Notes: a model not told the origin generated them from the sequence alone. Shown: positions 22,626 to 31,354, counted from the first letter of the stretch. The stretch: DNA of 33,311 bases from an uncultured Fusobacteriaceae bacterium (GCA_947072665.1 CAMTIW010000011.1:1-33311); one strand, 5' to 3'. Translations and numbers: made by a program.

Positions 22626-23642
22626 TTATTCCCCCTTTAACTCCAATGGTTTTTCTATCTTAGGAGCCAATTCATGTTGCAACCAGCATTTTACTTTTTG
22701 ATGTTCACTTATTGCTACTATTTCTGGAGCCTCTTCTTTACAAATCTCCATACAATATTCACATCTTGCAGCAAAAGCACAACCAGTTGGTGGTTTTAAC
22801 AAATCTGGTGGAGTTCCTTTTAATGAATAAAGTATTGCTTTATTTTCTATTCCTAGTCTTGGAACGCTTTTTAATAAAGCCCATGTATAAGGATGCTTTG
22901 GATTATAAAAAATCTCGTCTGTTGTTCCTTTTTCTACTATCTCCCCTGCATACATTACATGAACTCTATCTGCAACTCCTGCTACAACCCCCAAATCATG
23001 GGTTACTAAAACAACAGCAGTACCAAGTCTCATCTGTAATTCTTTTATCAGCTCCATAATTTGAGCTTGAATTGTTACATCTAATGCAGTTGTAGGTTCA
23101 TCTGCTATAAGCACTTCCGGGTTACATGAAAGAGCTATCGCTATCATTACCCTCTGTCTCATTCCACCAGATAATTCATGTGGAAATTGGTTTATTCTTT
23201 TTTCAGGATTGGAAACATTTACCAATCTAAGCATTTCCACAGCTTGAGCTAAAGCTTCTTTCTTACTCATATTTTTATGAATCATTAAGCTTTCCCCTAT
23301 TTGATGTCCTATTTTCATAGTGGGATTTAATGAAGTCATAGGGTCTTGAAAAATCATAGCAATTTTCCCACCTCTTAACTCTTTTAATTTTTTCCCTGTA
23401 AATTTTAGAGCATTTTCACCTCTGAAATTTATCTCAGCATTTTCTGGTATCACAGTATTATTTTCTGGTAAAAGTCTCATTATTGATTTTGCAGTTACTG
23501 TTTTCCCACAGCCAGATTCTCCTACAATAGCCAATGTTTCCCCTTTTAAAAGATGAAAATCTACACCTCTCACTGCTTGAACTTGACCAGCATAGGTATT
23601 AAATCCAACTTTTAAATTTTTTATATCAATTATTTTATCCAT
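22626..23642 (-). CDS. oppD: Oligopeptide ABC transporter ATP-binding protein OppD
   Basis: The partner ATPase of OppF. The 338-residue protein has Walker A GESGCGKTVTAKSIMRLLP, the Q-loop in MIFQDPMTSLNPTMKIG, the signature LSGGMRQRVMIAIAL, Walker B VLIADEPTTALDVT, the H-loop VTHDLGVVAGVAD and the C-terminal extension PPTGCAFAARCEYC with four closely spaced cysteines that in relatives belong to the oligopeptide_HPY segment. The LSGGMRQR variant and the MTSLNPTM block identify the D subunit. It lies 18 bases after oppC and one base before oppF, in an operon. Its start, ATG 23640-23642, has AAGGAG close upstream. Confidence 0.94.
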   Translation of the reverse strand: MDKIIDIKNLKVGFNTYAGQVQAVRGVDFHLLKGETLAIVGESGCGKTVTAKSIMRLLPENNTVIPENAEINFRGENALKFTGKKLKELRGGKIAMIFQDPMTSLNPTMKIGHQIGESLMIHKNMSKKEALAQAVEMLRLVNVSNPEKRINQFPHELSGGMRQRVMIAIALSCNPEVLIADEPTTALDVTIQAQIMELIKELQMRLGTAVVLVTHDLGVVAGVADRVHVMYAGEIVEKGTTDEIFYNPKHPYTWALLKSVPRLGIENKAILYSLKGTPPDLLKPPTGCAFAARCEYCMEICKEEAPEIVAISEHQKVKCWLQHELAPKIEKPLELKGE

Positions 23643-23660
23643 TATTTTCTCCTTTTTTCA

Positions 23661-24572
23661 TTATTGTCTCAATTTTGGATCTAAGGCATCTCTAAGTCCA
23701 TCACCTAATAAACTAAAAGCCAGCATTGTTATTGCTATCATAATTGATGGAAAAAATAACTGATAAGGATAAAACATCAAGTTTTCTCTAGCTGATGAAG
23801 CAAGTGCACCCCAACTTGTTTCTGGTGCTTGTACTCCAAGCCCTATAAAACTCAAGAAAGCTTCAGCAAAAATTAAGCCCGGTATACTAAAAGTTATCCC
23901 TACAATAATTACCCCTAATGTGTTAGGAATTAAATGTTTAATTATTATTCTCATGGGACTAGCTCCTAGTGCTATTGCAGCAGTTATAAAATCCTGTTCT
24001 TTAAGCTGAAATACCTGACCCCTTACCACCCTAGCAGAACCTGTCCAACCTGTAAGAGTTAGTGCTAAAATTAAAGAAAACATCCCAGCTCCTAAATAAA
24101 GAGATAAAATAATAACCATAACAAGATATGGAATACTTACAAGAAGTTCTACAAATCTCATCATATAATGGTCTACTTTCCCACCGAAATATCCAGCAAT
24201 TCCACCATAAAGACAACCTATAACTACATTTGTAAAAGTACCAATAATACCAATTAATATTGAAATTCTTCCCCCTATCCAAACTCTTGTGAAAAGGTCT
24301 CTCCCTAAGGAATCTGTTCCAAACCAATGTTGTAAACTTGGCTTTTTATTTATCATGGTAGAATTTGTAGTTTCATGTGCATACCCACTTATCATAGGAC
24401 CTATAATTGTCATAATAATTATAAAAATTAATATAAATAAAGATATTGTAGCAATTTTATTTTTTTTAAGTCTTCTCCATGCATCTTGCCAATAAGTCAT
24501 GCTCGGTCTCATTATTTTTTCAGCATCGTGATCTTCGCAACCAATTATTTTAAATTTTTCTATATTAACCAT
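23661..24572 (-). CDS. oppC: Oligopeptide ABC transporter permease OppC
   Basis: Inner-membrane permease subunit forming the channel with OppB. From the chosen start it has 303 residues: a short cytoplasmic N-terminus (MTYWQDAWRRLKKNKIATIS), the first transmembrane segment, the family block HWFGTDSLGRDLFTRVWIGGRISI, and the EAA-type loop with LGASPMRIIIKHLIPN near residue 200. About six membrane segments are visible. A longer frame begins at 24653, but that would overlap oppB by 62 bases; ATG 24570-24572 (MVNIEKF) with GGAG upstream gives a normal N-terminus and a 19-base gap. All key features of OppC/DppC are intact. Confidence 0.92.
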   Translation of the reverse strand: MVNIEKFKIIGCEDHDAEKIMRPSMTYWQDAWRRLKKNKIATISLFILIFIIIMTIIGPMISGYAHETTNSTMINKKPSLQHWFGTDSLGRDLFTRVWIGGRISILIGIIGTFTNVVIGCLYGGIAGYFGGKVDHYMMRFVELLVSIPYLVMVIILSLYLGAGMFSLILALTLTGWTGSARVVRGQVFQLKEQDFITAAIALGASPMRIIIKHLIPNTLGVIIVGITFSIPGLIFAEAFLSFIGLGVQAPETSWGALASSARENLMFYPYQLFFPSIMIAITMLAFSLLGDGLRDALDPKLRQ

Positions 24573-24591
24573 TCTATTTTCATCTCCTTTT

Positions 24592-25539
24592 TTATTTTTT
24601 CCCTTTAAAAACTCTAATTCTTGGATCAATAAAACCATATAAAATATCCACAATTAGTAAAGATAAAATATAGAAAGCATTTAACATAATTGTCTGTCCT
24701 AGTATCATGGTAAAATCCCTGTTGTTTATTGCAGATACATAAACTTGTCCAAAACCAGGAATACCAAAAATTGATTCTATAACAAAAGACCCTACAAAAA
24801 CCCCAGCAATTTGTGGACCAAGTATTGTAATTGAAGGAAGTATAGCATTTCTAATTACATGTTTCCATGCTAATGCTATCCCTGTTACACCTTTTGCTTT
24901 AGCAGTTAATATATAGTCTTGATTTAAAACATCTAGTACACTGGCTCTTAAATATCTAGCATAAATTGCAATAGAACCACCACATAATGCAAGCATTGGT
25001 AAAACTGAGTATTTAAATTGACCAGGTCCTTGAGTCCAACCTACTGTTGGAAGGAGTCTATATTTCACAGTAAAAAGCCATTGTAAGCATGAAGCTAATA
25101 CGAAACTAGGTATTGATATTCCTAAAATAGCGATAAACATAATTAAATAATCTGGCCATCTATTTCTTTTATATGCAGCAACTACTCCTAAAATCATTCC
25201 AGTTGTAACACCAAAAGCAAGTGCTCTTATATTAATTTTTGCTGATATTGGAGCAGATTCCAGTATCATATCCTTTACATTTCTTCCCATGAAAACTAAA
25301 GAAACCCCCATATCTCCATGAAGTAAAAGATTTTTCATATAATTAAAATATTGTATAATAAGTGGCTGATCAAGCCCATATTTAGCATAGAAATTTAACT
25401 TCACTTGTTCTGGAAGATTTCTAGCCATTGAAGATAATGGGTCACCTGGAACTAAACGAATGATAAAAAATACAATAGTTATTATTAAAAGTAAAGTTAA
25501 TCCCATGGCAATAATTCTTTTTAATATATATCTTAACAT
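24592..25539 (-). CDS. oppB: Oligopeptide ABC transporter permease OppB
   Basis: The second permease subunit. The 315-residue protein begins MLRYILKRIIAMGLTLLLII, the standard OppB/DppB N-terminus with first membrane helix. It continues with RLVPGDPLS, the ARYLRASVLDVLNQDYILTA block and the EAA loop AKGVTGIALAWKHVIRNAIL, followed by SFVIESIFGIPGFGQVYVSAI, which is highly conserved in the family. About six transmembrane segments. AGGAGG lies close before ATG 25537-25539. It starts 72 bases after oppA, with a hairpin between the two genes that may set their relative mRNA levels. Confidence 0.94.
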   Translation of the reverse strand: MLRYILKRIIAMGLTLLLIITIVFFIIRLVPGDPLSSMARNLPEQVKLNFYAKYGLDQPLIIQYFNYMKNLLLHGDMGVSLVFMGRNVKDMILESAPISAKINIRALAFGVTTGMILGVVAAYKRNRWPDYLIMFIAILGISIPSFVLASCLQWLFTVKYRLLPTVGWTQGPGQFKYSVLPMLALCGGSIAIYARYLRASVLDVLNQDYILTAKAKGVTGIALAWKHVIRNAILPSITILGPQIAGVFVGSFVIESIFGIPGFGQVYVSAINNRDFTMILGQTIMLNAFYILSLLIVDILYGFIDPRIRVFKGKK

Positions 25540-25576
25540 TTTTTTCCTCCTAGCAGTCTCAAAATTTTTAAAAATA

Positions 25577-25601
25577 GAGGAACATAAATTTAATGTTCCT
25601 C
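25577..25601 (-). promoter_or_regulatory. Hairpin between oppA and oppB (partial terminator or mRNA stabiliser)
   Basis: GAGGAACAT (25577-25585) pairs perfectly with ATGTTCCTC (25593-25601); on the minus strand it is followed by TATTTTTAAAAATTTT. Such intercistronic structures often let the binding-protein gene be expressed more than the permease genes. That role is inference. Confidence 0.65.
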
Positions 25602-25611
25602 CATATTTAAT

Positions 25612-27285
25612 CTAGTTACTTTTTTCTTCCATATATACACCTTTGTAATTATATGGAGAAACTGCAGGTGGATTATACCCTTTTACATATTTTCTAATGA
25701 AAGTTGATTGCATTCTATATAATGTAGGAGCTATTACTGCTTGATCTGCAACTAATAGTTTTTCAGCAGCTTTAAAATATTCCAATCTTTTAGCTTGATC
25801 CATTGTGTTTGAAGCTTGATCAATTAAAGCATCATAAGCCGGGTCTTTCCATCCATTTTTTACAATTCCAGCAGTTGATACCCACATATCTAAGAAAGTA
25901 TTGGGGTCATTATAGTCTCCAGTCCATGCTTGACCACCCATTTCATAATCTAACTCGTCATTTCTTTTTTGATATACTGCCCATTCAGTAAATTCAGCTT
26001 TAATTTCCACACCTAGATTTTTTTTATACATTTGTTGCAAATATTCAGCATATTTTCTAGCCCAATCATCTGTTCCAGAAGATAAAAATTTTACAGTAAC
26101 TTGAGAAGGATCTTCTGGTAATCCAAGTTCTTTTAGTCCTTCTTTTAATAGTTCTACTGGGTTAATTCCTGAATCTTTTTCCACTTTTAATGGCTCAGGT
26201 ACTAATTCTCTATAATCTTTTCCACCTATTTGGATTCCTTGTGCAACCCATCCATAAGCTGGTTCAAATCTACCATTGAATATAACTTGGTTTAACTCTT
26301 CTCTATTTATAGCTAAACTAAAAGCTTTTCTCACTTTTATATTTTTAAAATACTTACTTGTTGTATTATATGTTGTATAATTAGTCCCCATGGCTGATTT
26401 AGATATAAAATTAAAATTCCCCATTTCTTTAAATTTTTCCATCCATTCAGGTTTAGATACACCACCTAAATCAACTTGTCCATTTAACAATAAATTCATT
26501 CTTGCATTTTCATCTCTTACAATGGAGAAATTCATCTTATCCAATTTAATATTATCTTTATCCCAATATGTTGGATTTTTTTCAAAAGTTACTTTATTAT
26601 TATGTACCCATTCTTTTAATATAAATGGACCATTAGAAATTAATGTATCAGCTTCTGAACCATATCTATCTCCTGCTTTTTCAATGATATCTTTTCTTTG
26701 TGGAAACATTACTTTAAAATAGCCAAGCTCTAAAAAATATGCAGTTGGCTTTGCAAGAGTTATCTCTAAAATATAGTCATCTAAAGCCTTTATTCCTACC
26801 TCTTCCGCTGTTATTTTCCCTGCATTATAGGCATCTGCACCTTTGATAGGAGACATTAAAAAAGCATAAGGAGAACCTGTTTCTGGATTTAAAGTTCTAA
26901 GCATACCATAAACATAGTCATTTGCTGTAACTTTTTGTCCATCTGTCCAAACTGACTCTTCTCTAAGTTTAAACGTATAAGTTAATCCATCTGGAGAAAT
27001 AGTCCATTCTTTAGCTCCTGCTGGAACTATTTTTTCACTTCCATCTGTTTGAACCTCTGAGTTTATAAGTCCTTCATTGTTTAGTGCAATTATTGACGAA
27101 GAATAACTATCTGAAGCTTTAGATATATCCAATGTTTTAGGTTCAGCTCCCAAAAAAGAATTAAACTCCTGTGGAATTTTTTTCTCAGTTGCTATACCTC
27201 CACTAGATTCTTTACTTTCCTTACTTTCTCCACAACCTGTGAAGATTAAAGACATTGCTAGAGCCAAATACATAAATTTTTTCAT
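25612..27285 (-). CDS. oppA: Oligopeptide-binding lipoprotein OppA
   Basis: Substrate-binding protein of the Opp importer, a family 5 extracellular solute-binding protein, anchored by lipid to a membrane. The 557-residue precursor has a lipoprotein signal: MKKFMYLALAMSLIFTGCGE, with the lipobox LIFTGC making Cys18 the first mature residue. The mature part shows EPKTLDISKASDSYSSSIIA, the GLTYTFKLREESVWTDGQKV region and the ALDDYILEITL region typical of OppA/DppA-type proteins. Size agrees with OppA. It is first in the operon, with a strong promoter (27328-27356) and a GGAGG ribosome site. In this organism imported peptides could provide the proline and ornithine used by the reductase locus. 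Confidence 0.93.
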   Translation of the reverse strand: MKKFMYLALAMSLIFTGCGESKESKESSGGIATEKKIPQEFNSFLGAEPKTLDISKASDSYSSSIIALNNEGLINSEVQTDGSEKIVPAGAKEWTISPDGLTYTFKLREESVWTDGQKVTANDYVYGMLRTLNPETGSPYAFLMSPIKGADAYNAGKITAEEVGIKALDDYILEITLAKPTAYFLELGYFKVMFPQRKDIIEKAGDRYGSEADTLISNGPFILKEWVHNNKVTFEKNPTYWDKDNIKLDKMNFSIVRDENARMNLLLNGQVDLGGVSKPEWMEKFKEMGNFNFISKSAMGTNYTTYNTTSKYFKNIKVRKAFSLAINREELNQVIFNGRFEPAYGWVAQGIQIGGKDYRELVPEPLKVEKDSGINPVELLKEGLKELGLPEDPSQVTVKFLSSGTDDWARKYAEYLQQMYKKNLGVEIKAEFTEWAVYQKRNDELDYEMGGQAWTGDYNDPNTFLDMWVSTAGIVKNGWKDPAYDALIDQASNTMDQAKRLEYFKAAEKLLVADQAVIAPTLYRMQSTFIRKYVKGYNPPAVSPYNYKGVYMEEKSN

Positions 27286-27327
27286 TTTTTCCTCCTATCA
27301 TTATTTTTAAAAAACCACTATGTTCGT

Positions 27328-27356
27328 ATTATATACTTTTATAACTAAAATTTCAA
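27328..27356 (-). promoter_or_regulatory. Promoter of the opp operon
   Basis: On the minus strand, TTGAAA (27351-27356), 17-base spacer, TATAAT (27328-27333), about 43 bases before the oppA start. A good sigma-70 match. Confidence 0.78.
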
Positions 27357-27461
27357 CTTATTATACATATATTTTTATGTCATATATTTTATAAATTAAA
27401 TAGTTTAATAAAATATAAAGTTGCTCCTTAAATTTCAGACTATTAATTTATCTTTTCTTCC

Positions 27462-27530
27462 TTACTCTATATCGCCACAACCAACTAAAATTAGAGATGT
27501 CATTAAAACAAAATACATAATTTTTTTCAT
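27462..27530 (-). pseudogene. Lipoprotein signal-peptide remnant upstream of oppA
   Basis: A 22-codon frame starting at ATG 27528-27530 after a GGAGG ribosome site encodes MKKIMYFVLMTSLILVGCGD, a complete lipoprotein signal with the lipobox ILVGC, and then stops. It closely resembles the first 20 residues of the adjacent OppA. The rest of the protein is gone, so it is most simply the stump of a second solute-binding lipoprotein gene. A tiny functional lipopeptide is possible but unlikely. Confidence 0.6.
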
Positions 27531-27629
27531 TTAACCTCCCTGTTATAAAAAAATATAAACATAATTATTTAAATTTTATGATACAATAAAACTAACAATA
27601 ACTTATCATTAATTATTAGGATGGAAACT

Positions 27630-28037
27630 ATGAAACAGTCAATAAAAGATTTATCTAAAATAATCTCAGTTTTAATAATGTTTCTTATTATCTATTTTTC
27701 TCATCAACCTGGGAATTTATCTCTACAACAATCAAATTTTTTTCTGAAATATTTTAGTTGTATTTTTGAATTTTTAAAAATAGATATTAGGAAATTTGCA
27801 CATTTTTTTATTTACCTATGTCTTGGTTTTTTCTTAATGCTCAGTAAAAATAAAATAACTAAAAAGAATAGTTTCGGAACAATGTTTTTTATTTTTTTAT
27901 TTGCTTGTACCGATGAATATCACCAATCATTTATTCCCGGTCGTGCAAGACAATTTAAAGACGTTTTAATCGATACTTTAGGTGGAATGACTGGTTCTAT
28001 TACATTAATAATATCATTATATTGTAATACAAAATAA
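27630..28037 (+). CDS. VanZ-like family membrane protein
   Basis: A small integral membrane protein of 135-138 residues with about four hydrophobic segments and the VanZ-type signatures: FSHQPG near the N-terminus, DIRKFAHFFIYLCLGFF in the middle, and TDEYHQSFIPGRARQFKDVL with DTLGG toward the C-terminus. The conserved H-FF-Y and DE-HQ-F-PGR patterns define the family. VanZ itself confers low teicoplanin resistance in Gram-positive bacteria, but most family members have no known role, and resistance should not be assumed here. Two starts are possible: ATG 27621 overlaps the ribosome site, and ATG 27630-27632 follows AGGA by eight bases and is preferred. Single gene followed by a terminator. 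Confidence 0.88.
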   Translation: MKQSIKDLSKIISVLIMFLIIYFSHQPGNLSLQQSNFFLKYFSCIFEFLKIDIRKFAHFFIYLCLGFFLMLSKNKITKKNSFGTMFFIFLFACTDEYHQSFIPGRARQFKDVLIDTLGGMTGSITLIISLYCNTK

Positions 28038-28040
28038 AAA

Positions 28041-28070
28041 GAGATTATCCTTTTCCGATAATCTCTTTTT
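28041..28070. terminator. Bidirectional terminator after the VanZ-like gene
   Basis: GAGATTATC (28041-28049) pairs with GATAATCTC (28057-28065), flanked by an A-run and a T-run, so it can terminate transcription from both sides. Confidence 0.85.
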
Positions 28071-28102
28071 CATATAAATATATATTTATTTATTCTAATC
28101 GC

Positions 28103-28459
28103 TCACATTAAATCTGAATATAATTTCAATTTATTTATTTTACCATTGTATAAATATGTTAGCTTTATAGAATCTTCATCATTTGATAAAATTCTAAGTA
28201 CTCTTTTTTGCTTCTTTTCCAATTTCACTATTTTATTTTTTTCTGAATTATCATAGTTACACCTAACATAAACTACTCCTTCTAATCCATTAATTAATGT
28301 TATTTCATAATGATTTTCTTCTATTTTTTTTATCACACTAGTATCACTTGAAATAACACTCACACTAACTTCTAAAGGAATAACTACTTCTTTAGAAATT
28401 AAAATTTTATAATTCAAAATATAAAAAAAGAATAATATTAAGAATATATATTTCCTCAT
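28103..28459 (-). CDS. Small secreted or membrane-anchored protein of unknown function
   Basis: Not recognised. From ATG 28457-28459 (GGGAG about nine bases upstream; in-frame ATGs farther upstream are badly spaced) the product has 118 residues. It starts MRKYIFLILFFFYILNYKIL, a signal peptide or N-terminal anchor. The remainder is predicted beta-rich with many charged residues (EVSVSVISSDTSVIKKIEEN, GLEGVVYVRCNYDNSEKNK, KQKRVLRIL) and one cysteine, and ends LKLYSDLM. Pattern and size resemble a single small immunoglobulin-like or beta-sandwich domain, which is a guess. It stands alone, convergent with the VanZ-like gene and divergent from the cobalamin operon. It has codon composition like its neighbours and no sign of decay. 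Confidence 0.65.
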   Translation of the reverse strand: MRKYIFLILFFFYILNYKILISKEVVIPLEVSVSVISSDTSVIKKIEENHYEITLINGLEGVVYVRCNYDNSEKNKIVKLEKKQKRVLRILSNDEDSIKLTYLYNGKINKLKLYSDLM

Positions 28460-28755
28460 TCTCACCATCTCCCATTTTTTCAAATCCTATCTATATTGTT
28501 AAATATATTCTTATTTTCTATCAAGATTCCTTTATATAACTGTAATTTTATTGGTTACTTTTGATAACATAAAAACAAAGATTTATAATAATATTATTAT
28601 AAATATATATAAATATTCAATTTGAAAATATATAGTTAAATTAGTAATCACTTGTATTAATTAACTAACATTTTTTTACGATATAATTTTAAAATATTAT
28701 GATATTTAACCTCAAAAATTCTTATCCAATAAATTTTAAAAAAAATTCTTATCAC

Positions 28756-28784
28756 TTGACTTAAAAAACTTGTTATAGTACAAT
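28756..28784 (+). promoter_or_regulatory. Promoter of the cobalamin riboswitch operon
   Basis: TTGACT (28756-28761), 17-base spacer, TACAAT (28779-28784): the same hexamers and spacing as the two proS promoters. It lies about 27 bases before the start of the riboswitch. The 270 bases between the divergent small gene and this promoter are AT-rich and show nothing else. Confidence 0.85.
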
Positions 28785-28810
28785 TAAGACACAAATAAAA
28801 CAAAAATAAA

Positions 28811-28957
28811 TAGGTGTTATTAACTTAATAGAGGAAGTTGGGTGTGAATCCCACACAGCGAAAGCTACTGTATAGTGGACAAAATCACAAATATGTCACT
28901 GGGAAACTGGGAAGGCGTGAGAGTAGGATGAAACTAAGTCAGGAGACTTACCATTTT
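28811..28957 (+). promoter_or_regulatory. Cobalamin riboswitch
   Basis: Landmarks of the cobalamin aptamer occur in order: GAGGAAGTTGGGTGTGAATC and the following CCCACACAG, CACTGGGAAACTGGGAAGGC, and GTCAGGAGACTTACC (the B12-box region). Together with the downstream terminator it should shut off the operon when cobalamin is plentiful. The class (AdoCbl or another form) was not resolved by folding. Confidence 0.92.
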
Positions 28958-28993
28958 ATATATAATAAAATGTGCTATTTTTATAATAGCTAA

Positions 28994-29027
28994 AAAGTCC
29001 ACTCTATTTTTTGTGGACTTTTTTTTG
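28994..29027 (+). terminator. Expression-platform terminator of the cobalamin riboswitch
   Basis: AAGTCCAC pairs with GTGGACTT across a short loop and is followed by eight T residues. It lies between the aptamer and the first gene, so ligand binding likely acts at transcription termination. Confidence 0.85.
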
Positions 29028-29052
29028 TTTTTAAATTTTAGGAGGTGATTTT

Positions 29053-29292
29053 ATAGAATTTTATACTGTAGAAGGGGTCTGTACTAAAAAAATAGGTCTC
29101 GATATTTGTGAGGAAAAAATAAAAGACATCAAATTTTTTGGTATGTGTGATGGAGATACACAAGTTTTTGAAATTTTTTTAAAAGGAATGAATGTAAAAG
29201 AAGTTATAGAGAAATTTTCTCATATTCAGTGCAAAGAGAGGAAAACTTCTTGTATAGGTGAACTTTGTAAAATTTTATTACATTATTATTAG
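29053..29292 (+). CDS. TSCPD-domain protein with apparent AUA start codon
   Basis: A 79-residue protein that aligns with the stand-alone TSCPD-domain family: EFYTVEGVCTKKIGLDIC, GMCDGDTQVFEIFLKGMNVK, EVIEKFSHIQCKERKTSC and IGELCKILLHYY. The defining TSC triad is present, but the P and D that follow are replaced by I and G; several cysteines may bind metal. The frame lacks ATG, GTG or TTG at its 5' end. GGAGG (29041-29045) is seven bases before an ATA (29053-29055), exactly where the family begins, and an in-frame stop lies upstream. The TSCPD domain is also known as the C-terminal domain of B12-dependent ribonucleotide reductases, which fits control by a cobalamin riboswitch. First gene after the riboswitch and followed by the TonB-dependent receptor. 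Function unknown. Confidence 0.8.
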   Translation: MEFYTVEGVCTKKIGLDICEEKIKDIKFFGMCDGDTQVFEIFLKGMNVKEVIEKFSHIQCKERKTSCIGELCKILLHYY

Positions 29293-29317
29293 ATTGATTA
29301 AAAAAAGGGGGAACAAA

Positions 29318-31354
29318 GTGTTAAAAAAAATAAGTTTATTAGCTTTAATTATTAGTTCTAGTTTGTTAGCAGAAAATATAAAACAAATAAGACTTCAGGA
29401 AAGTGTAATTTCAACAGAAAACTTCGAAACAAATGTAAGGGATACACCATCAAATATTTCTGTAGTAACAAAAGATGAGATTGAAAAAACAGGGGCTAAA
29501 GATTTAGTAGATGCTCTTAGAAATGTTCCTGGTTTAAGTGTTAAAGAGTATGCTGGTGGAGATATTCGTTTTGATCTTAGAGGTCAAAATCCTATGTATG
29601 CAAATAAAAATGTAATTGTTACTCTAGATGGTATTCCACTTAATTCTATTGGCCGAGGGAGTTCTGACAGTTATTCTATATCACAAATTCCCATTGAAAC
29701 CATTGAAAAAATAGAGGTTATTCCCAATGGTGGAGGTGTTCTCTATGGAAGTGGTGCCATTGGAGGTATTATTAATATAATAACAAAATCTCCAAAACCA
29801 GAATTAAATTATGGTTCTATCTCATCTAAAATTGGGAGTAATAACTTATTTGAAGAAAATTTAGATTATGGAACTATGATAGGTGATAAATTTTTAACTA
29901 CCATAGGTATAACACAGCATAATTCAGATACTTTTAGAAATGATGAATATATAAGAAAATTAAATACTCGTTTTTCAGGAAAATATTTATTAACAGATGG
30001 AGACCTTGAATTTAAATATAACTACTCTAAAGGAAGTAAAGATTTAGCAGCAACTATTCCTTACTACATGGATAATAAAAATATAAATAGTATAAATAAG
30101 AAAAAATATGAATTTAATGATTTTTATGGAAAATATAGAAAAGAAATCAATGAAAATATAGAGTTTCTAGTATATGCGAATCTTTTACATAATGATACTT
30201 CACCTTTTAATAAAAAATTAGGGAAATATGATAAAAATCTATATAAAGAAAGAAAAGAATATATAAAAACTCAATTTAAATTTAAATACTTAACAGATAG
30301 CTATCTTATCTTGGGTGGAGATATATCTCATCATACAGATGCTGAAACCTCAACTAATAAAGGTGATTTAAAATCTAAAAAAGATAATTATGGTCTATTT
30401 GCACTAAATAAAATATCCTACAATAAATTTCAATTTACACAGGGAATAAGAAGAGATTTTAGTGAATATGATTTTTACTATAAAAAATTAACAGGAGTTA
30501 TTCCACCAGAAAAATGGTATCAAAAAGATAACAAAAAATTTAATAACACCTCAGTAGAACTAGCAACTAATTATCTTTATTCAGAAACAGGCTCCACATA
30601 TTTAAGTTTTGTTCAAGCTTTTAGAGCTCCCAGTGTAACAGAAATAGGAACTTTTGAAGGAAATCCCGAATCTCAAACAACAAGAACCATTGAATTGGGG
30701 TTAAAAGAATTTATTAACAATACTTATTTATCAGCAGCAGTCTATTATACAAAATCAAGTAATTATTTATATTCAAAAATACCTTTAGTTCCAGATGAAT
30801 GGGATAAAAGTGTAACTTCTAATATTGGAAAAGTCGATAAAATAGGGACAGAACTTTTTATGGAACATTATTTTGATAAATTAACTATTAGGGGAGGGTT
30901 ATCTTACTTACATCACGAAATAAAATCCAATGATATTACAAATGGAAAAGAAATTCCAAGTGTCCCTAATTGGAAATTAACTTTAGGAACAACTTACAAT
31001 TTCACACCTGATTTTTCTATTGGAGCAGATGCTCTCTACCATGGTTCAATTTATAATTTAGATTATTTAAAATATCTTGATCCTAGTATCTTACCTCCAA
31101 CAGGTCAACCTGAAAGTGATTTATCAAAATACAAAGAAAAAGTTGATAGCTATATAACTTTAGATATTTTTTCTTCTTATAAAATTAATAATAACTTAAC
31201 ATTAACAGCAAGAATAGACAATGTTTTTGATGAACAATATGCAAGATATGTTGGAGCATGGGGATGGTCTCCACTTGGAGATGAATATGTTATCCAACAA
31301 AAATTACCTGCTCCTGGAAGAATCTATACTCTAGGTATAAAGTATAATTTTTAA
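29318..31354 (+). CDS. btuB: TonB-dependent outer-membrane receptor, probably cobalamin (BtuB-like)
   Basis: An outer-membrane transporter of 678 residues from the chosen start. A signal peptide (VLKKISLLALIISSSLLA) is followed by a short segment with a possible TonB box (LQESVIST) and the plug domain: NISVVTKDEIEKTGAKDLVD, LRNVPGLSV, VLYGSGAIGGIINIITK. A long beta-barrel follows with the C-terminal block TARIDNVFDEQYARYVG, ending in YTLGIKYNF with terminal phenylalanine as in outer-membrane barrels. GTG 29318-29320 is chosen because AAAGGGGG lies six bases upstream and gives a proper signal peptide; a longer frame opens at 29258 inside the preceding gene. The riboswitch makes cobalamin or a cobinamide-like precursor the likely substrate. 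Its neighbour is a dedicated TonB. Confidence 0.92.
   Translation: MLKKISLLALIISSSLLAENIKQIRLQESVISTENFETNVRDTPSNISVVTKDEIEKTGAKDLVDALRNVPGLSVKEYAGGDIRFDLRGQNPMYANKNVIVTLDGIPLNSIGRGSSDSYSISQIPIETIEKIEVIPNGGGVLYGSGAIGGIINIITKSPKPELNYGSISSKIGSNNLFEENLDYGTMIGDKFLTTIGITQHNSDTFRNDEYIRKLNTRFSGKYLLTDGDLEFKYNYSKGSKDLAATIPYYMDNKNINSINKKKYEFNDFYGKYRKEINENIEFLVYANLLHNDTSPFNKKLGKYDKNLYKERKEYIKTQFKFKYLTDSYLILGGDISHHTDAETSTNKGDLKSKKDNYGLFALNKISYNKFQFTQGIRRDFSEYDFYYKKLTGVIPPEKWYQKDNKKFNNTSVELATNYLYSETGSTYLSFVQAFRAPSVTEIGTFEGNPESQTTRTIELGLKEFINNTYLSAAVYYTKSSNYLYSKIPLVPDEWDKSVTSNIGKVDKIGTELFMEHYFDKLTIRGGLSYLHHEIKSNDITNGKEIPSVPNWKLTLGTTYNFTPDFSIGADALYHGSIYNLDYLKYLDPSILPPTGQPESDLSKYKEKVDSYITLDIFSSYKINNNLTLTARIDNVFDEQYARYVGAWGWSPLGDEYVIQQKLPAPGRIYTLGIKYNF

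Noticed and set aside
24031-24327. Minus-strand open frame inside oppC
   Set aside because: It is out of frame within a well-conserved OppC and tryptophan/arginine-rich in the way of shadow frames.
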